Shown: piece by piece, positions 50,650 through 60,419 of the stretch
Numbering within the stretch: the first letter of the stretch is position 1
Layout: each line of letters opens with the position of its first letter
NCBI RefSeq assembly: GCF_017744395.1
Contig: NZ_JAGIBI010000003.1
Span: 372,001 to 436,000 of the forward strand
Length of the DNA stretch: 64,000 nt
Direction of reading: 5' to 3'
Source of the DNA: Herbaspirillum sp.
GTDB taxonomy: Bacteria > Pseudomonadota > Gammaproteobacteria > Burkholderiales > Burkholderiaceae_D
The notes under the pieces: model-generated
What the model saw: the letters and a program-made list of their open reading frames with translations, nothing else
Databases searched by the model: none
What the model was told of the DNA's origin: nothing
Program-made: the position numbers and the translations under genes

Positions 50650-51528
50650 TTAGCTCGCCTGCTTGGATGAGCCGTCCTGATGCGCCAGGATCTGGCGCGG
50701 CACGGTCGGCGCATTGCGCGCGATCTCGGCCGGCGGCGGCACGCGTACCGGCTCGCTATGGTCGGACGACGACGACAGCACGTTGCGCGTGGCTTCCGGC
50801 GCGGCATCCCAGACCGGGTCGTCGATGGCCTCGAACACGCGCTTCAATTGCGAGCCCCAGCTGCGGCGGATCATCTGGAAATACTGGTTCTGCTCGTCGA
50901 TGGTGACGAAACGGCTGACGGCCAATTCGTCGTTGTTGTAGAGCAGCAGGTCGAGCGGCAGGCCGACCGAGATATTGGACTTGAGCGTGGAGTCCATCGA
51001 GATCAGCGCGCACTTGGCGGCTTCGTCCAGCGTGGTCTGCGGCGTGACCACGCGGTCGATGATGGGCTTGCCGTACTTGGCTTCGCCGATCTGGAAATAG
51101 GTGTTCTCGTCGTGCGATTCGATGAAGTTGCCGGCCGAATACATCTGGAACAGACGGCAGCGCTCGCCCTTGATCTGGCCGCCGAAGATGATGCTGACGT
51201 TGAAGTCGATGCCGAACTTGCTCAGCTCGGCGGCTTCGCGGTCATGCACCGCGCGGATGGCGTCGCCCAGGATCTGGGCCGCTTCGTACATGGAGGTGGC
51301 GGTCCAGATGCTGCGCCCTTCGGCGTTGGTGCGCTCGTTCAGCATCTGGCGGATCGATTGCGAAATCGAAAGGTTGCCGGCAGTCATCAATACCATGACG
51401 CGATCCCCGGGATTTTCATAGACGCTCATCTTGCGGAAGGTGCCGATATGGTCGACGCCCGCATTGGTTCGCGAATCGGAGAGGAATACCAGGCCGCTGT
51501 TCAGGCGCATGGCAACGCAATAAGTCAT
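50650..51528 (-). CDS. Anbu, bacterial proteasome-type protease
   Basis: The 292-residue Ntn-hydrolase begins MTYCVAMRLNSGLVFLSDSR, then TFRKM. After Met removal the catalytic Thr1 is exposed, with D17 and K32 at the proteasome positions. This is the Anbu type (ancestral beta subunit), which forms open helical rings rather than a 20S barrel. The frame is open to 51624, but only ATG 51528 puts Thr at the N-terminus. A polar tail of about 50 residues follows the core. It lies downstream of alpha-E and ATP-grasp genes, the usual Anbu partners. No ATPase unfoldase is adjacent. Confidence 0.93.
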   Translation of the reverse strand: MTYCVAMRLNSGLVFLSDSRTNAGVDHIGTFRKMSVYENPGDRVMVLMTAGNLSISQSIRQMLNERTNAEGRSIWTATSMYEAAQILGDAIRAVHDREAAELSKFGIDFNVSIIFGGQIKGERCRLFQMYSAGNFIESHDENTYFQIGEAKYGKPIIDRVVTPQTTLDEAAKCALISMDSTLKSNISVGLPLDLLLYNNDELAVSRFVTIDEQNQYFQMIRRSWGSQLKRVFEAIDDPVWDAAPEATRNVLSSSSDHSEPVRVPPPAEIARNAPTVPRQILAHQDGSSKQAS

Positions 51529-51672
51529 GATGTGATCTGATAAATGTAAATACCGGATTCTACAGGAAGCCCCGCCGGCAAAGGCTGCGGGCGGGGCTGG
51601 CTGTCGCCGCTTACCTACATTCACGGCACATTTCGAGATTTTCTTAGGCGGGGCAGGTGATTTTTTGTATTT

Positions 51673-52647
51673 TCATGCTGCCAGGGGGACCAGGAAATCC
51701 CGGCTGATGCGATTGCCCAGCTCGAAGATGCGTTCCAGGAATACCGTCAGGTAATCGTGCAAACCAGCGTCCAGCACTTCCTCGATACGCGCGAACTTGA
51801 GGTCGGCATGCAGCTTGCCGGCGAAGCGTTCGGTGTCGGCCGAGACGTCGTTGTGCACGTTCTTCAGGTTCGACAGCACATGGCCCATGCAGGCCAGCAA
51901 GGAACGCGGCATGTCGGGGCGCAGGATCAGCAGTTCGGCCACCCGCTCGGGCGTGATGACGTCGCGGTAGACCTTGCGGTAGATCTCGAAGCCGGACACC
52001 GAGCGCAGGATCGCCGCCCAGTAGTAGAAGTCGATCTGGCCGTCGCCGTTCTTGCCCGGTTGCCCTGGTTGCGTTTGCGACTGGCTTTCGCGGGCGCCGT
52101 GGAATTTGACGTCGATGATGCGCGCGGTATTATCGGCGCGTTCCAGGAAGGTGCCCAGGCGGATGAAGTGGAAGGCCTCGTCTTTCAGCATGGTGCCGAT
52201 GGTGACGCCGCGCGAGAGGTGCGAACGGTGTTTGACCCATTCGAAGAAGTCGCTCGGGCTGTGCTCCAGCGCATTGGTCTGCAGGTAGGACTGCATCTTG
52301 ATCCAGGTGGCGTTCTGGATTTCCCAGGCCTCGGTGGTCAGCGCGCCGCGCACGGCGCGCGCGTTCTCGCGCGCCTGGCGCAGGCAGGAGGCGATCGACG
52401 ACGGGTTGTTCGGATCGCGCACCATGTAGTCGATGACGTCCTGCTGCGTGAGCTTGTCGTATTTCTGATTGTAGCCGTAGAGCAGCTCGGAGATGCCGAG
52501 CACGGCGCGCCAGCCTTGCTCGGCGTCGTCGGCCGATTGCGGCAGCAGGGCGGTCTGCACATGCACGTCGAGCATGCGCGCGGTGTTTTCGGCGCGCTCG
52601 GTATAGCGGGCCATCCAGAACAGGTGATCGGCGGTGCGGCTGAGCAT
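51673..52647 (-). CDS. Alpha-E domain protein (DUF403)
   Basis: The 324-residue all-helical protein begins MLSRTADHLFWMARYTERAE, the family signature. Alpha-E proteins are of unknown chemistry and are almost always found with circularly permuted ATP-grasp proteins and transglutaminases. It starts one base from the ATP-grasp stop, so the two are surely co-translated. A second alpha-E domain is fused to ATP-grasp in the protein encoded at 60420-62924. Confidence 0.9.
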   Translation of the reverse strand: MLSRTADHLFWMARYTERAENTARMLDVHVQTALLPQSADDAEQGWRAVLGISELLYGYNQKYDKLTQQDVIDYMVRDPNNPSSIASCLRQARENARAVRGALTTEAWEIQNATWIKMQSYLQTNALEHSPSDFFEWVKHRSHLSRGVTIGTMLKDEAFHFIRLGTFLERADNTARIIDVKFHGARESQSQTQPGQPGKNGDGQIDFYYWAAILRSVSGFEIYRKVYRDVITPERVAELLILRPDMPRSLLACMGHVLSNLKNVHNDVSADTERFAGKLHADLKFARIEEVLDAGLHDYLTVFLERIFELGNRISRDFLVPLAA

Positions 52648-52648
52648 C

Positions 52649-54076
52649 TTATTTCTCCAGTATCCAGGTGTCCTTGGTGCCGCCGCCTTGCGACGAGTTC
52701 ACCACCAGCGAGCCTTCCTTGAGCGCCACGCGCGTCAGGCCGCCCTTGACCATCGTCACGTTCTTGCCGGACAGCACGAACGGGCGCAGGTCGAGGTGGC
52801 GCGGCGCGATGCCGGCCTCGACGTAGGTCGGGCAGACCGACAGTGCCAGCGTCGGCTGGGCGATGTAGCCGTCGGGCTTGGCGATGACGCGGGCGCGGAA
52901 GTCCTCGATCTCCTGCTTCGTGGATGCCGGGCCGACCAGCATGCCGTAGCCGCCTGCGCCGTGCACTTCCTTGACCACCAGCTTTTCCAGGTTGGCCAGC
53001 GTGTAGTCGAGGTCGGCCTGCTTGCGGCACTGGTAGGTCGGCACGTTGTTGAGGATCGGCTCTTCCGACAGGTAGAACTTCACCATGTCGGGCACGTAGG
53101 GATAGATCGACTTGTCATCGGCCACGCCGGTGCCGATGGCGTTGGTCAGCGTCACCTTGCCGGCGCGGTAGGCCTGCAGCAGGCCCGGCACGCCCAGCGC
53201 GGAATCGGGACGGAACGCCAGCGGGTCGAGGAAGTCGTCGTCGATGCGGCGGTAGATCACGTCCACGCGTTTGGGGCCGCGCGTGGTGCGCATGTAGACC
53301 ACGTTGTCCTTGACGAACAAGTCCTGGCCCTCGACCAGCTCCACGCCCATCTGCTGGGCCAGGAAGGCGTGCTCGAAATAGGCCGAGTTGTACATGCCGG
53401 GCGTCATCACCACCACCGTCGGATCGGTCACGCCGGCCGGCGCCACCGAACGCAGGTTGTCCAGCAGCAGGTCGGGATAGTGGGCTACCGGGGCGATCTT
53501 GTGGCGCGTGAACAGGTCGGGGAATAGGCGCATCATCATCTTGCGGTTCTCCAGCATGTACGACACGCCGGAAGGCACGCGCAGGTTGTCTTCCAGCACG
53601 TAGAACTCGCCCTCGCCGGCGCGCACGATATCGACGCCGGCGATGTGGGCGTAGATGTCGCTGGCCACGTTCACGTCCTGCATCTCGCGGCGGTATTGCG
53701 CGTTCTGGAAGATCTGCTCGGGCGGGATGATGCCGGCCTTGACGATCTTCTGCTCATGGTAGATGTCGTGGATGAACATGTTGAGCGTCTTGACGCGCTG
53801 CACCAGCCCCGCTTCCAGCTTGGCCCATTCGGCCTTATGGATGATGCGCGGGATGATGTCGAAAGGGATCAGCCGTTCGGTGCCGGCGTCGTTGCCGTAG
53901 ACCGCGAAGGTGATGCCGACGCGGCGAAAGATCAGGTCGGACTCGGCACGTTTGCGGGCGATGGTTTCCGCCGACTGCGACGCCAGCCAGCTGGCGAATT
54001 CGGCGTAGTGCTGGCGCACTTGCGGGTTGTCGCCTGCGGCGATTCCCGAATACATCTCATCGAAAAAATGTGCCAT
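52649..54076 (-). CDS. Circularly permuted ATP-grasp protein (DUF404/DUF407)
   Basis: The 475-residue protein is of the circularly permuted ATP-grasp type, predicted to form peptide or amide bonds with ATP. VDIVRAGEGEFYVLEDNLRV, IYRRIDDDFLDPLAFRPDS and VVKEVHGAGGYGMLVGP are the conserved nucleotide- and metal-binding blocks; GGLTRVALKEGSLVVNSSQG closes it. The frame extends to 54157, but ATG 54076 (MAHFFDEMYSG) fits the family. It heads the ATP-grasp, alpha-E, Anbu operon. The 279-base gap upstream holds AT-rich promoter-like sequence without a clear consensus. Confidence 0.9.
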   Translation of the reverse strand: MAHFFDEMYSGIAAGDNPQVRQHYAEFASWLASQSAETIARKRAESDLIFRRVGITFAVYGNDAGTERLIPFDIIPRIIHKAEWAKLEAGLVQRVKTLNMFIHDIYHEQKIVKAGIIPPEQIFQNAQYRREMQDVNVASDIYAHIAGVDIVRAGEGEFYVLEDNLRVPSGVSYMLENRKMMMRLFPDLFTRHKIAPVAHYPDLLLDNLRSVAPAGVTDPTVVVMTPGMYNSAYFEHAFLAQQMGVELVEGQDLFVKDNVVYMRTTRGPKRVDVIYRRIDDDFLDPLAFRPDSALGVPGLLQAYRAGKVTLTNAIGTGVADDKSIYPYVPDMVKFYLSEEPILNNVPTYQCRKQADLDYTLANLEKLVVKEVHGAGGYGMLVGPASTKQEIEDFRARVIAKPDGYIAQPTLALSVCPTYVEAGIAPRHLDLRPFVLSGKNVTMVKGGLTRVALKEGSLVVNSSQGGGTKDTWILEK

Positions 54077-54355
54077 AGATTTGATTCGTTTTCCTGTGTG
54101 GGCAGGAAATTTTCCGGGTTGAATTTGACGACAAGCGAGACGTGATGATTTCTGCAAACGCGCATGCTTGCTGGCGTTTGCCGGTTAAGCCTAGCAGAGG
54201 CATCTGGTTTTGGACAGTGGAAAATTACATGGTGGGGACCTTTTCTCCGTGGTTGTTTTACGTTCTTGCATACGTTCGAACAAATCTGAAAAAATGTGTC
54301 CCGTTTCATCGATGTCAGTGCGCTGATGAAACGGAATGCACGGTCGCAACCTCGC

Positions 54356-54793
54356 CTAATTCCACGGCGTGGGCGGCGGTACGGCACACGGGCCGGGCAT
54401 GTCGATGGTCGTGAAATTGGCCGGACTGACGATTTCCAGGTATTCCATGTCGGGCGAATAATCGAACAGGAAATGTACGATGCCGGGCCGCTGGTGTACG
54501 CAATCGCCGGTTTTTACCAAGGTGACCTGGTCTTCATACATGAAGCGCGCCCATCCCTTGAGCATGATGACGATGTGGAAATTGGCCTCGTGCCGGTGCC
54601 ACCCGGTGCCTTGTTCCGGCGCCATGTTGGCCTTGACCAGCTGCGCCACCACCTGCCCGCCGGTGGCCGCGGCGATGCCGAGGTCGCGGTAGAGGAAAAA
54701 GTCACGCAATCCTCCCGATTCGTAGGGCGTGTCGCCCTCGCAGACATGCGAGAACGTGTTCGCTGCCGATACGCTTTGATCTACCGTATTCAT
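54356..54793 (-). CDS. Cupin domain protein
   Basis: The 145-residue small cupin has GTGWHRHEANFHIVIMLKGW (first cupin motif with two His) and CVHQRPGIVHFLFDYSPDM (second motif with His), so a metal site is plausible. The function is unknown; single-domain cupins may be sensors, isomerases or dioxygenases. I chose ATG 54793 (MNTVDQSVSA), with AAGGATGG upstream, over ATGs at 54802 and 54823. It sits on the minus strand between the GST gene and the Anbu operon. Confidence 0.82.
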   Translation of the reverse strand: MNTVDQSVSAANTFSHVCEGDTPYESGGLRDFFLYRDLGIAAATGGQVVAQLVKANMAPEQGTGWHRHEANFHIVIMLKGWARFMYEDQVTLVKTGDCVHQRPGIVHFLFDYSPDMEYLEIVSPANFTTIDMPGPCAVPPPTPWN

Positions 54794-54875
54794 CACATCC
54801 ATCCTTTCCGCGGCGTCCCGCATTTGGCTTGCGACAAAAACAGGCGCGGCGGCTGCCGCACCTCAAAAGCAGTGT

Positions 54876-55532
54876 TCAGAATTCCACATCCAGCTCATCA
54901 ATATCCTCGGGTTCCTTCTTGGCGGCGGCGATCCATTCCTGCATTTCGGGCATGGCCATGATGCGCTTGCCGTAGGCCGCGCACACCGGGTCCAGCGGCA
55001 CGCCGTAGGTGACGAAGCGCGTCACCACCGGCGCGTACATGGCGTCGGCCATGGTGCGCTGCTCGCCGAACAGGAACGGGCCGCCGTACCGGGCCAGGCA
55101 TTCCTTCCAGATGGTGGTAATGCGGGCGATGTCGGCCTCGGCGCGCGACCACACCTTGAAGTTGGGGAAGTGCGCCTTGAGGTTCATCGGCAGCGCCGCG
55201 CGCAGCGCCGAGAAGCCCGAATGCATCTCGCCGCATACCGCGCGGCAGTGCGCGCGCGCCGCCTGGTCGGCCGGCAGCAGCAAGGCCCGGGGGCGGATTT
55301 CGTTGAGGTATTCGGCGATGGCCAGGGTGTCCCATACCAGCACGTTGCCGTGCTTGAGGCTGGGCACCAGGATGGAGGAGGAGAGCAGCAGGATCTCCGC
55401 GCGCATGGCCGGATCGTCCGGCGGCACGATGTCTTCTTCGAACGGCAGTCCCGCGAACTTGACCAGGAGCCAGCCGCGTAATGACCAGGAAGAGTAGTTC
55501 TTGCTGGTGATGCGCAAAGTCGTCTTAGGCAT
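54876..55532 (-). CDS. Glutathione S-transferase family protein
   Basis: The 218-residue GST has an N-terminal thioredoxin-like domain (LRITSKNYSSWSLRGWLLVK with a Ser in the glutathione-activating position; VPSLKHGNVLVWDTLAIAEY as the glutathione-binding block) and a helical C-terminal domain (GPFLFGEQRTMADAMYAPVV, the N-capping motif). It is divergent from the PHA depolymerase gene. The substrate is unknown. Confidence 0.88.
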   Translation of the reverse strand: MPKTTLRITSKNYSSWSLRGWLLVKFAGLPFEEDIVPPDDPAMRAEILLLSSSILVPSLKHGNVLVWDTLAIAEYLNEIRPRALLLPADQAARAHCRAVCGEMHSGFSALRAALPMNLKAHFPNFKVWSRAEADIARITTIWKECLARYGGPFLFGEQRTMADAMYAPVVTRFVTYGVPLDPVCAAYGKRIMAMPEMQEWIAAAKKEPEDIDELDVEF

Positions 55533-55688
55533 GTCAGTCCTTTATCCGTCTTATTGGTTGGCTTGCCGGTATGCTTGCAAAGCCCGTGCCAGCCCATGGG
55601 ATTGTCGCGCCGCCGATCTCAATGGCATGCATATTGCATCGCATCCCCACTGCGAACCGACAAGAAAAGACGGAAGGGCGGCGTCCTC

Positions 55689-56915
55689 ATGATCGATACC
55701 TATCAGTTCTACCAGCAATACGCAGACGCCACCGATCCGCTACGGGCTTGCGCCGGGATGATGGCGCCCCTGTTCGGATACGAATGGCCGGGCGTGCCGG
55801 CACATCCGCTGATGCGCAAGCTGGCGTCGGCGTGTGAAGTCTTTTCGCGTACCCGGCTTACCCATGCGCGCCCGGATTTCGGGATCGACCAGGTTCAGGA
55901 AGATGGTTGCACAGTTCTGGTGCATGAGGAAGTCGTCGCCGCCACACCCTTTTGCAGCTTGCTGCGTTTCCACAAGGAAACGTCGGACAGCCAGCCCAAG
56001 GTCCTGGTGGTGGCGCCCATGTCGGGCCACTTCGCTACCTTGCTGCGCGGCACCGTCAGCGTGTTGCTGCGGCATCACGATGTCTACATCACCGATTGGC
56101 ACAATGCGCGCGATATCCCGCTGGAACACGGCAAGTTCGGCCTGGATGAGTACGTTTCCCATATCATTTCCTTTCTCGAAATCCTGGGGCCGGGCGCCCA
56201 TCTGCTGGCGGTGTGCCAGCCGACTGTGGCGGCCCTGACCGCGGCGGCCGTGATGGCCGGGGACGGCAATCCGGCCCAGCCGCGCACGATGACGCTGATG
56301 GCCGGCCCGCTCGATACGCGGGTCAACCCCACTACCGTCAACGCGCTCGCCAAGAGCAAGCCGATCGAATGGTTTGAGAAGAACATGATCAGCACCGTGC
56401 CGACCCGCCATCCGGGGCGCGGGCGGCGCGTCTATCCGGGTTTCATGCAACTGGCGGCGTTCATGAACATGAATTTGAACCGCCATGTCGACGCATTCCG
56501 AAACCTCTATCGCCACCTGGTAGAGGGAGAAGACGAGAAAGCGCTGCAGATCAAGACTTTTTACGAGGAATACTTCGCCATGTCGGACCTGCCGGCCGAG
56601 TTTTACCTGGAGACTGTGCGCACGGTGTTCCAGGAGCATGCATTGCCGCTGGGCACGCTCACCTATCGGGGCGATGCGGTCGACCCGCGCGCCATCCGCC
56701 GCACCGCGCTGTTCACCATCGAGGGGGAGAAAGACGACATCTGCGCCGTCGGCCAGACCGTCGCGGCACAGGAAATGTGCAGCGGCATCCGGCCCTATAT
56801 GCGCTTGCACCATGTGCAGACGGCGGTGGGGCATTACGGTGTGTTCAATGGCCGACGCTGGGAAAACGAAATCTATCCGCGCCTGCGCGATTTCATTAAT
56901 ATGCATCACAGGTAG
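55689..56915 (+). CDS. phaZ: Intracellular polyhydroxyalkanoate depolymerase
   Basis: The 408-residue alpha/beta hydrolase begins MIDTYQFYQQYADATDPLR and matches the PhaZa1 class that mobilises stored poly-3-hydroxybutyrate. LLAVCQPTVA near residue 176 is the nucleophile elbow, with the Cys this class uses instead of Ser; the C-terminal VQTAVGHYGVFNG carries the catalytic His and LFTIEGEKDDICA the Asp. The upstream frame is open but ATG 55689 fits. No PHA synthase is adjacent. It lies 105 bases before the transglutaminase operon on the same strand. Confidence 0.92.
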   Translation: MIDTYQFYQQYADATDPLRACAGMMAPLFGYEWPGVPAHPLMRKLASACEVFSRTRLTHARPDFGIDQVQEDGCTVLVHEEVVAATPFCSLLRFHKETSDSQPKVLVVAPMSGHFATLLRGTVSVLLRHHDVYITDWHNARDIPLEHGKFGLDEYVSHIISFLEILGPGAHLLAVCQPTVAALTAAAVMAGDGNPAQPRTMTLMAGPLDTRVNPTTVNALAKSKPIEWFEKNMISTVPTRHPGRGRRVYPGFMQLAAFMNMNLNRHVDAFRNLYRHLVEGEDEKALQIKTFYEEYFAMSDLPAEFYLETVRTVFQEHALPLGTLTYRGDAVDPRAIRRTALFTIEGEKDDICAVGQTVAAQEMCSGIRPYMRLHHVQTAVGHYGVFNGRRWENEIYPRLRDFINMHHR

Positions 56916-57020
56916 GCGCGCGGCACAGCCGCAGTCGATAGGGAGAATAAAGCACCATCCAGCCTGCCTTCCGTACCCGGCAAGGCACCTCTCATTTTTT
57001 GCTCGCCGTAAAGGATCACC

Positions 57021-60000
57021 ATGTCAATTCACGTGGCGCTGAACCATGTCACCTCGTACCATTATGACCGGGCCATCAACCTGGGGCCGCAGGTCATCCG
57101 GCTGCGGCCCGCGCCGCATTGCCGTACCCGCATCCTGAGCTATTCGCTGCGCATCCTGCCGGAGCCGCATTTCATCAACTGGCAGCAGGATCCGGAAGCG
57201 AACTACCTGGCCCGGCTGGTGTTCCCCGAGCGGACGACCGAATTCAGGATCGAGGTCGACCTGGTGGCCGAGATGTCGGTCATCAATCCGTTTGACTTTT
57301 TCCTCGAGCCCTACGCGGAGGAATTTCCCTTCGAATACGCCGAGGAATTGCAAAACGAATTGCTGCCTTACCGGCAGAAGCTGCCGCTGTCGCCGCTGTT
57401 CAAGGAATTCCTGGACGGCATTTCGCGCGAGAAAACCGGCAGCGCCAATTTCCTGGTCGCGCTCAACCAGAAGCTGGCCAATCACATCGCTTACACCATC
57501 CGCATGGAACCCGGCGTGCAGACGCCGGAGCAGACGCTGGAACTGAAGTCGGGTTCATGCCGCGACTCGTCCTGGCTGCTGGTGCAATTGCTGCGCCATC
57601 TCGGGTTGGCGGCGCGTTTCGTCTCCGGCTACCTGATCCAGCTGACGGCCGACCAGAAATCGCTGGACGGCCCCTCCGGCCCGGAAGCCGACTTCACCGA
57701 CCTGCACGCCTGGTGCGAGGTCTACCTGCCGGGCGCCGGCTGGGTCGGGCTGGATCCCACTTCCGGCCTGTTTGCCGGGGAAGGCCATATCCCGTTGTCA
57801 TGCACGCCGGAGCCGGCGTCGGCGGCGCCGGTGTCGGGCCTGGTCGATCCCTGCGAAGTCGAGTTCGAACACCTGATGAGCGTCAAGCGTATCTGGGAAG
57901 CGCCGCGCGTGACCAAGCCCTATAGCGAGGAGCAATGGGCCGAGATCGAAGCGCTCGGCCATGCCATCGACCATGACCTGGCCGCCGGCGACGTGCGCCT
58001 GACCATGGGCGGCGAGCCGACCTTCGTCGCGCTCGATTATCCGGACGAGCCGGAGTGGAACACCGCCGCCATGGGGCCGACCAAGAAGCCGCTGGCGGCC
58101 GACCTCTACCACCGCATGCGCGACAAGTACGCCGCGCAGGGCCTGCCGCACTTCGGCCAGGGCAAGTGGTACCCCGGCGAGCAGTTGCCGCGCTGGGCGC
58201 TGAACTGCTACTGGCGGCGCGACGGCGAACCGATCTGGCTGAACCCGGCATTGATCGGTGACGAGACCAAACCGAACGTGGCCGACAAGAGCATTACCAG
58301 CCGCTTCCTTCAGCGCGTGGCGCAGCGCCTGAAGGTGGACGGCAAGAACGTGTTCCCGGCGTACGAGGACGTGTTTTACTACATGTGGCGCGAGCGCCGC
58401 CTGCCGGGCAATGTCGACCCCTTCGATTCGCGGGTGGATGACAAACAGGAACGCGAACGCCTGATGCGCGTGTTCACGCAGGGGCTGCAAAGCGAAGTGG
58501 GCCATGTGCTGCCGCTGGCGCGCCGTTTCGACGGCAGCGGCTGGCAAAGCGGCAACTGGTTCCTGCGCAGCGAGCGCTGCTACCTGTATCCGGGAGATTC
58601 GCCGCTGGGTTATCGCCTGCCTCTCGATTCGCTGCCCTGGGTCAGCGGCAGCGAATATCCGGCGGTATATCCGGCCGACCCGTCGCAAGCGTTCAAGGCG
58701 CTGCCCAGCGCCGCCGAGATTCGCCGCCAGATGGGCGGGCCGCAGGACGCGCCATCGCGTGCGGCCAAGGCCGCGCACGCGACACACTCAACGCACGCGA
58801 CACATGCAACACACGCAGGCCATGCCGCCCATGCCGGCGATGCAGCGCCGGCCCATGCCGAATCGGCCAACTGGATCACCCGCACGGCCTTGTCGGCCGA
58901 GGTGCGCAATGGCGTGTTCTACCTGTTCATGCCGCCGCTGGCGCAACTGGAGCATTACCTGGAACTGGTCGCCGCCATCGAGGCGGTGGCAGAGGAACTC
59001 GGCCAGCCGGTGCTGCTGGAAGGCTACGAGCCGCCCAACGATCCGCGCCTGCGCAAGTTCAGCGTCACCCCCGACCCCGGCGTGATCGAGGTCAATATTC
59101 AGCCGGCCAACAACTGGGGCGAACTGGTGGAGCAGACCACCCACCTGTACGACGCCGCGCGCGCATCCCGCCTGACCACCGAGAAATTCATGCTGGACGG
59201 CCACCATTCCGGCACCGGCGGCGGCAACCACATGGTGCTGGGCGGCATCACCACCGGCGACTCGCCCTTCCTGCGCCGGCCCGACCTGCTGCGCAGCCTG
59301 ATCTCGTACTGGCACAACCATCCGTCGCTGTCCTACCTGTTCTCGGGCATGTTCATCGGCCCGACTTCGCAGGCGCCGCGCATCGACGAGGCGCGCAACG
59401 ATTCCACGGTGGAGATCGAGCTGGCCTTCAGCGAAATGGACAAGCAGGTCGCCAAAGGCGACTGCCCGCCGTGGCTGGTGGACCGCCTGCTGCGCAATTT
59501 GCTCATCGACGTCACCGGCAACACCCACCGCGCCGAGTTCTGCATCGACAAGATGTATTCGCCCGACAGCGCCACCGGCCGCCTGGGTTTGCTGGAATTG
59601 CGCGCCTTCGAGATGCCGCCGCATGCGCGCATGAGCCTGACCCAGCAGCTGTTGCTGCGCGGCCTGGTGGCGCGGTTCTGGAAGCAGCCGTACCGGCCGG
59701 CGCGGCTGGTGCGCTGGGGCACCGAACTGCACGACCGCTTCCTGCTGCCGCATTTCATCGAACAGGATTTCCGCGACGTCATCGACGACATGAACGAGGC
59801 CGGCTATCCGATGCGGGCCGAATGGTTCGCGCCGCACATGGAATTCCGTTGCCCCAAGATCGGCGACTACGCGGTCAAGGGCATGCAGATCGAGTTGCGC
59901 ACGGCGCTCGAACCCTGGCACGTGCTGGGCGAGGAAAGCACGGCCGGCGGCACCGCGCGCTATGTGGATTCGTCGCTGGAACGGCTGCAGGTGAAGGTCT

Positions 60001-60389
60001 CGGGCATGGCTTCCGAGCGCTATGTGCTGAGCTGCAACGGCGTCTCGGTGCCGCTGCAGCCCACCGGCACGGTCGGCCAGTTCGTGGCCGGCATCCGTTA
60101 CCGCGCCTGGCAGCCGCCGTCGGCGCTGCATCCGACGATCGCGGTCGACACGCCGCTGACCTTCGACCTGATGGATACCTGGAACGGCCGCAGCCTGGGC
60201 GGGTGCCAGTACCACGTGGTGCATCCGGGCGGACGCAACTACGAGACTTTCCCGGTCAATGCCTTCGAGGCCGAAAGCCGCCGCCTGGCGCGCTATTTCC
60301 GCCTCAACCATACGCCGGGGAAGTTCGACGTGCAGCCCGCGCGGCCGTCTGCGGAGTTTCCTTTTACGTTAGACTTGCGCTACTTTTAA
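57021..60389 (+). CDS. Transglutaminase-DUF2126 fusion protein
   Basis: This is a 1122-residue protein. Residues 1-270 hold a transglutaminase N-terminal region and core with Cys in [10 protein letters not shown] (about 180), His in [10 protein letters not shown] (about 228) and Asp in [10 protein letters not shown] (about 243), a full catalytic triad. The remaining 850 residues are DUF2126 ([20 protein letters not shown]; later [20 protein letters not shown]), which resembles amidoligase-type enzymes. About residues 583-615 form a His-rich linker of xxH triplets. The family is known to be fused this way and to travel with ATP-grasp/alpha-E genes. Probably cytoplasmic, as there is no signal peptide. 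Confidence 0.9.
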   Translation: MSIHVALNHVTSYHYDRAINLGPQVIRLRPAPHCRTRILSYSLRILPEPHFINWQQDPEANYLARLVFPERTTEFRIEVDLVAEMSVINPFDFFLEPYAEEFPFEYAEELQNELLPYRQKLPLSPLFKEFLDGISREKTGSANFLVALNQKLANHIAYTIRMEPGVQTPEQTLELKSGSCRDSSWLLVQLLRHLGLAARFVSGYLIQLTADQKSLDGPSGPEADFTDLHAWCEVYLPGAGWVGLDPTSGLFAGEGHIPLSCTPEPASAAPVSGLVDPCEVEFEHLMSVKRIWEAPRVTKPYSEEQWAEIEALGHAIDHDLAAGDVRLTMGGEPTFVALDYPDEPEWNTAAMGPTKKPLAADLYHRMRDKYAAQGLPHFGQGKWYPGEQLPRWALNCYWRRDGEPIWLNPALIGDETKPNVADKSITSRFLQRVAQRLKVDGKNVFPAYEDVFYYMWRERRLPGNVDPFDSRVDDKQERERLMRVFTQGLQSEVGHVLPLARRFDGSGWQSGNWFLRSERCYLYPGDSPLGYRLPLDSLPWVSGSEYPAVYPADPSQAFKALPSAAEIRRQMGGPQDAPSRAAKAAHATHSTHATHATHAGHAAHAGDAAPAHAESANWITRTALSAEVRNGVFYLFMPPLAQLEHYLELVAAIEAVAEELGQPVLLEGYEPPNDPRLRKFSVTPDPGVIEVNIQPANNWGELVEQTTHLYDAARASRLTTEKFMLDGHHSGTGGGNHMVLGGITTGDSPFLRRPDLLRSLISYWHNHPSLSYLFSGMFIGPTSQAPRIDEARNDSTVEIELAFSEMDKQVAKGDCPPWLVDRLLRNLLIDVTGNTHRAEFCIDKMYSPDSATGRLGLLELRAFEMPPHARMSLTQQLLLRGLVARFWKQPYRPARLVRWGTELHDRFLLPHFIEQDFRDVIDDMNEAGYPMRAEWFAPHMEFRCPKIGDYAVKGMQIELRTALEPWHVLGEESTAGGTARYVDSSLERLQVKVSGMASERYVLSCNGVSVPLQPTGTVGQFVAGIRYRAWQPPSALHPTIAVDTPLTFDLMDTWNGRSLGGCQYHVVHPGGRNYETFPVNAFEAESRRLARYFRLNHTPGKFDVQPARPSAEFPFTLDLRYF

Positions 60390-60419
60390 CCCAACCGGGC
60401 GCCCCGTATCGCCTTACCC

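Noticed and set aside
58790-58850. Possible CRISPR or tandem DNA repeat
   Set aside because: Short, imperfect and in frame; it encodes the His-rich linker rather than spaced direct repeats.
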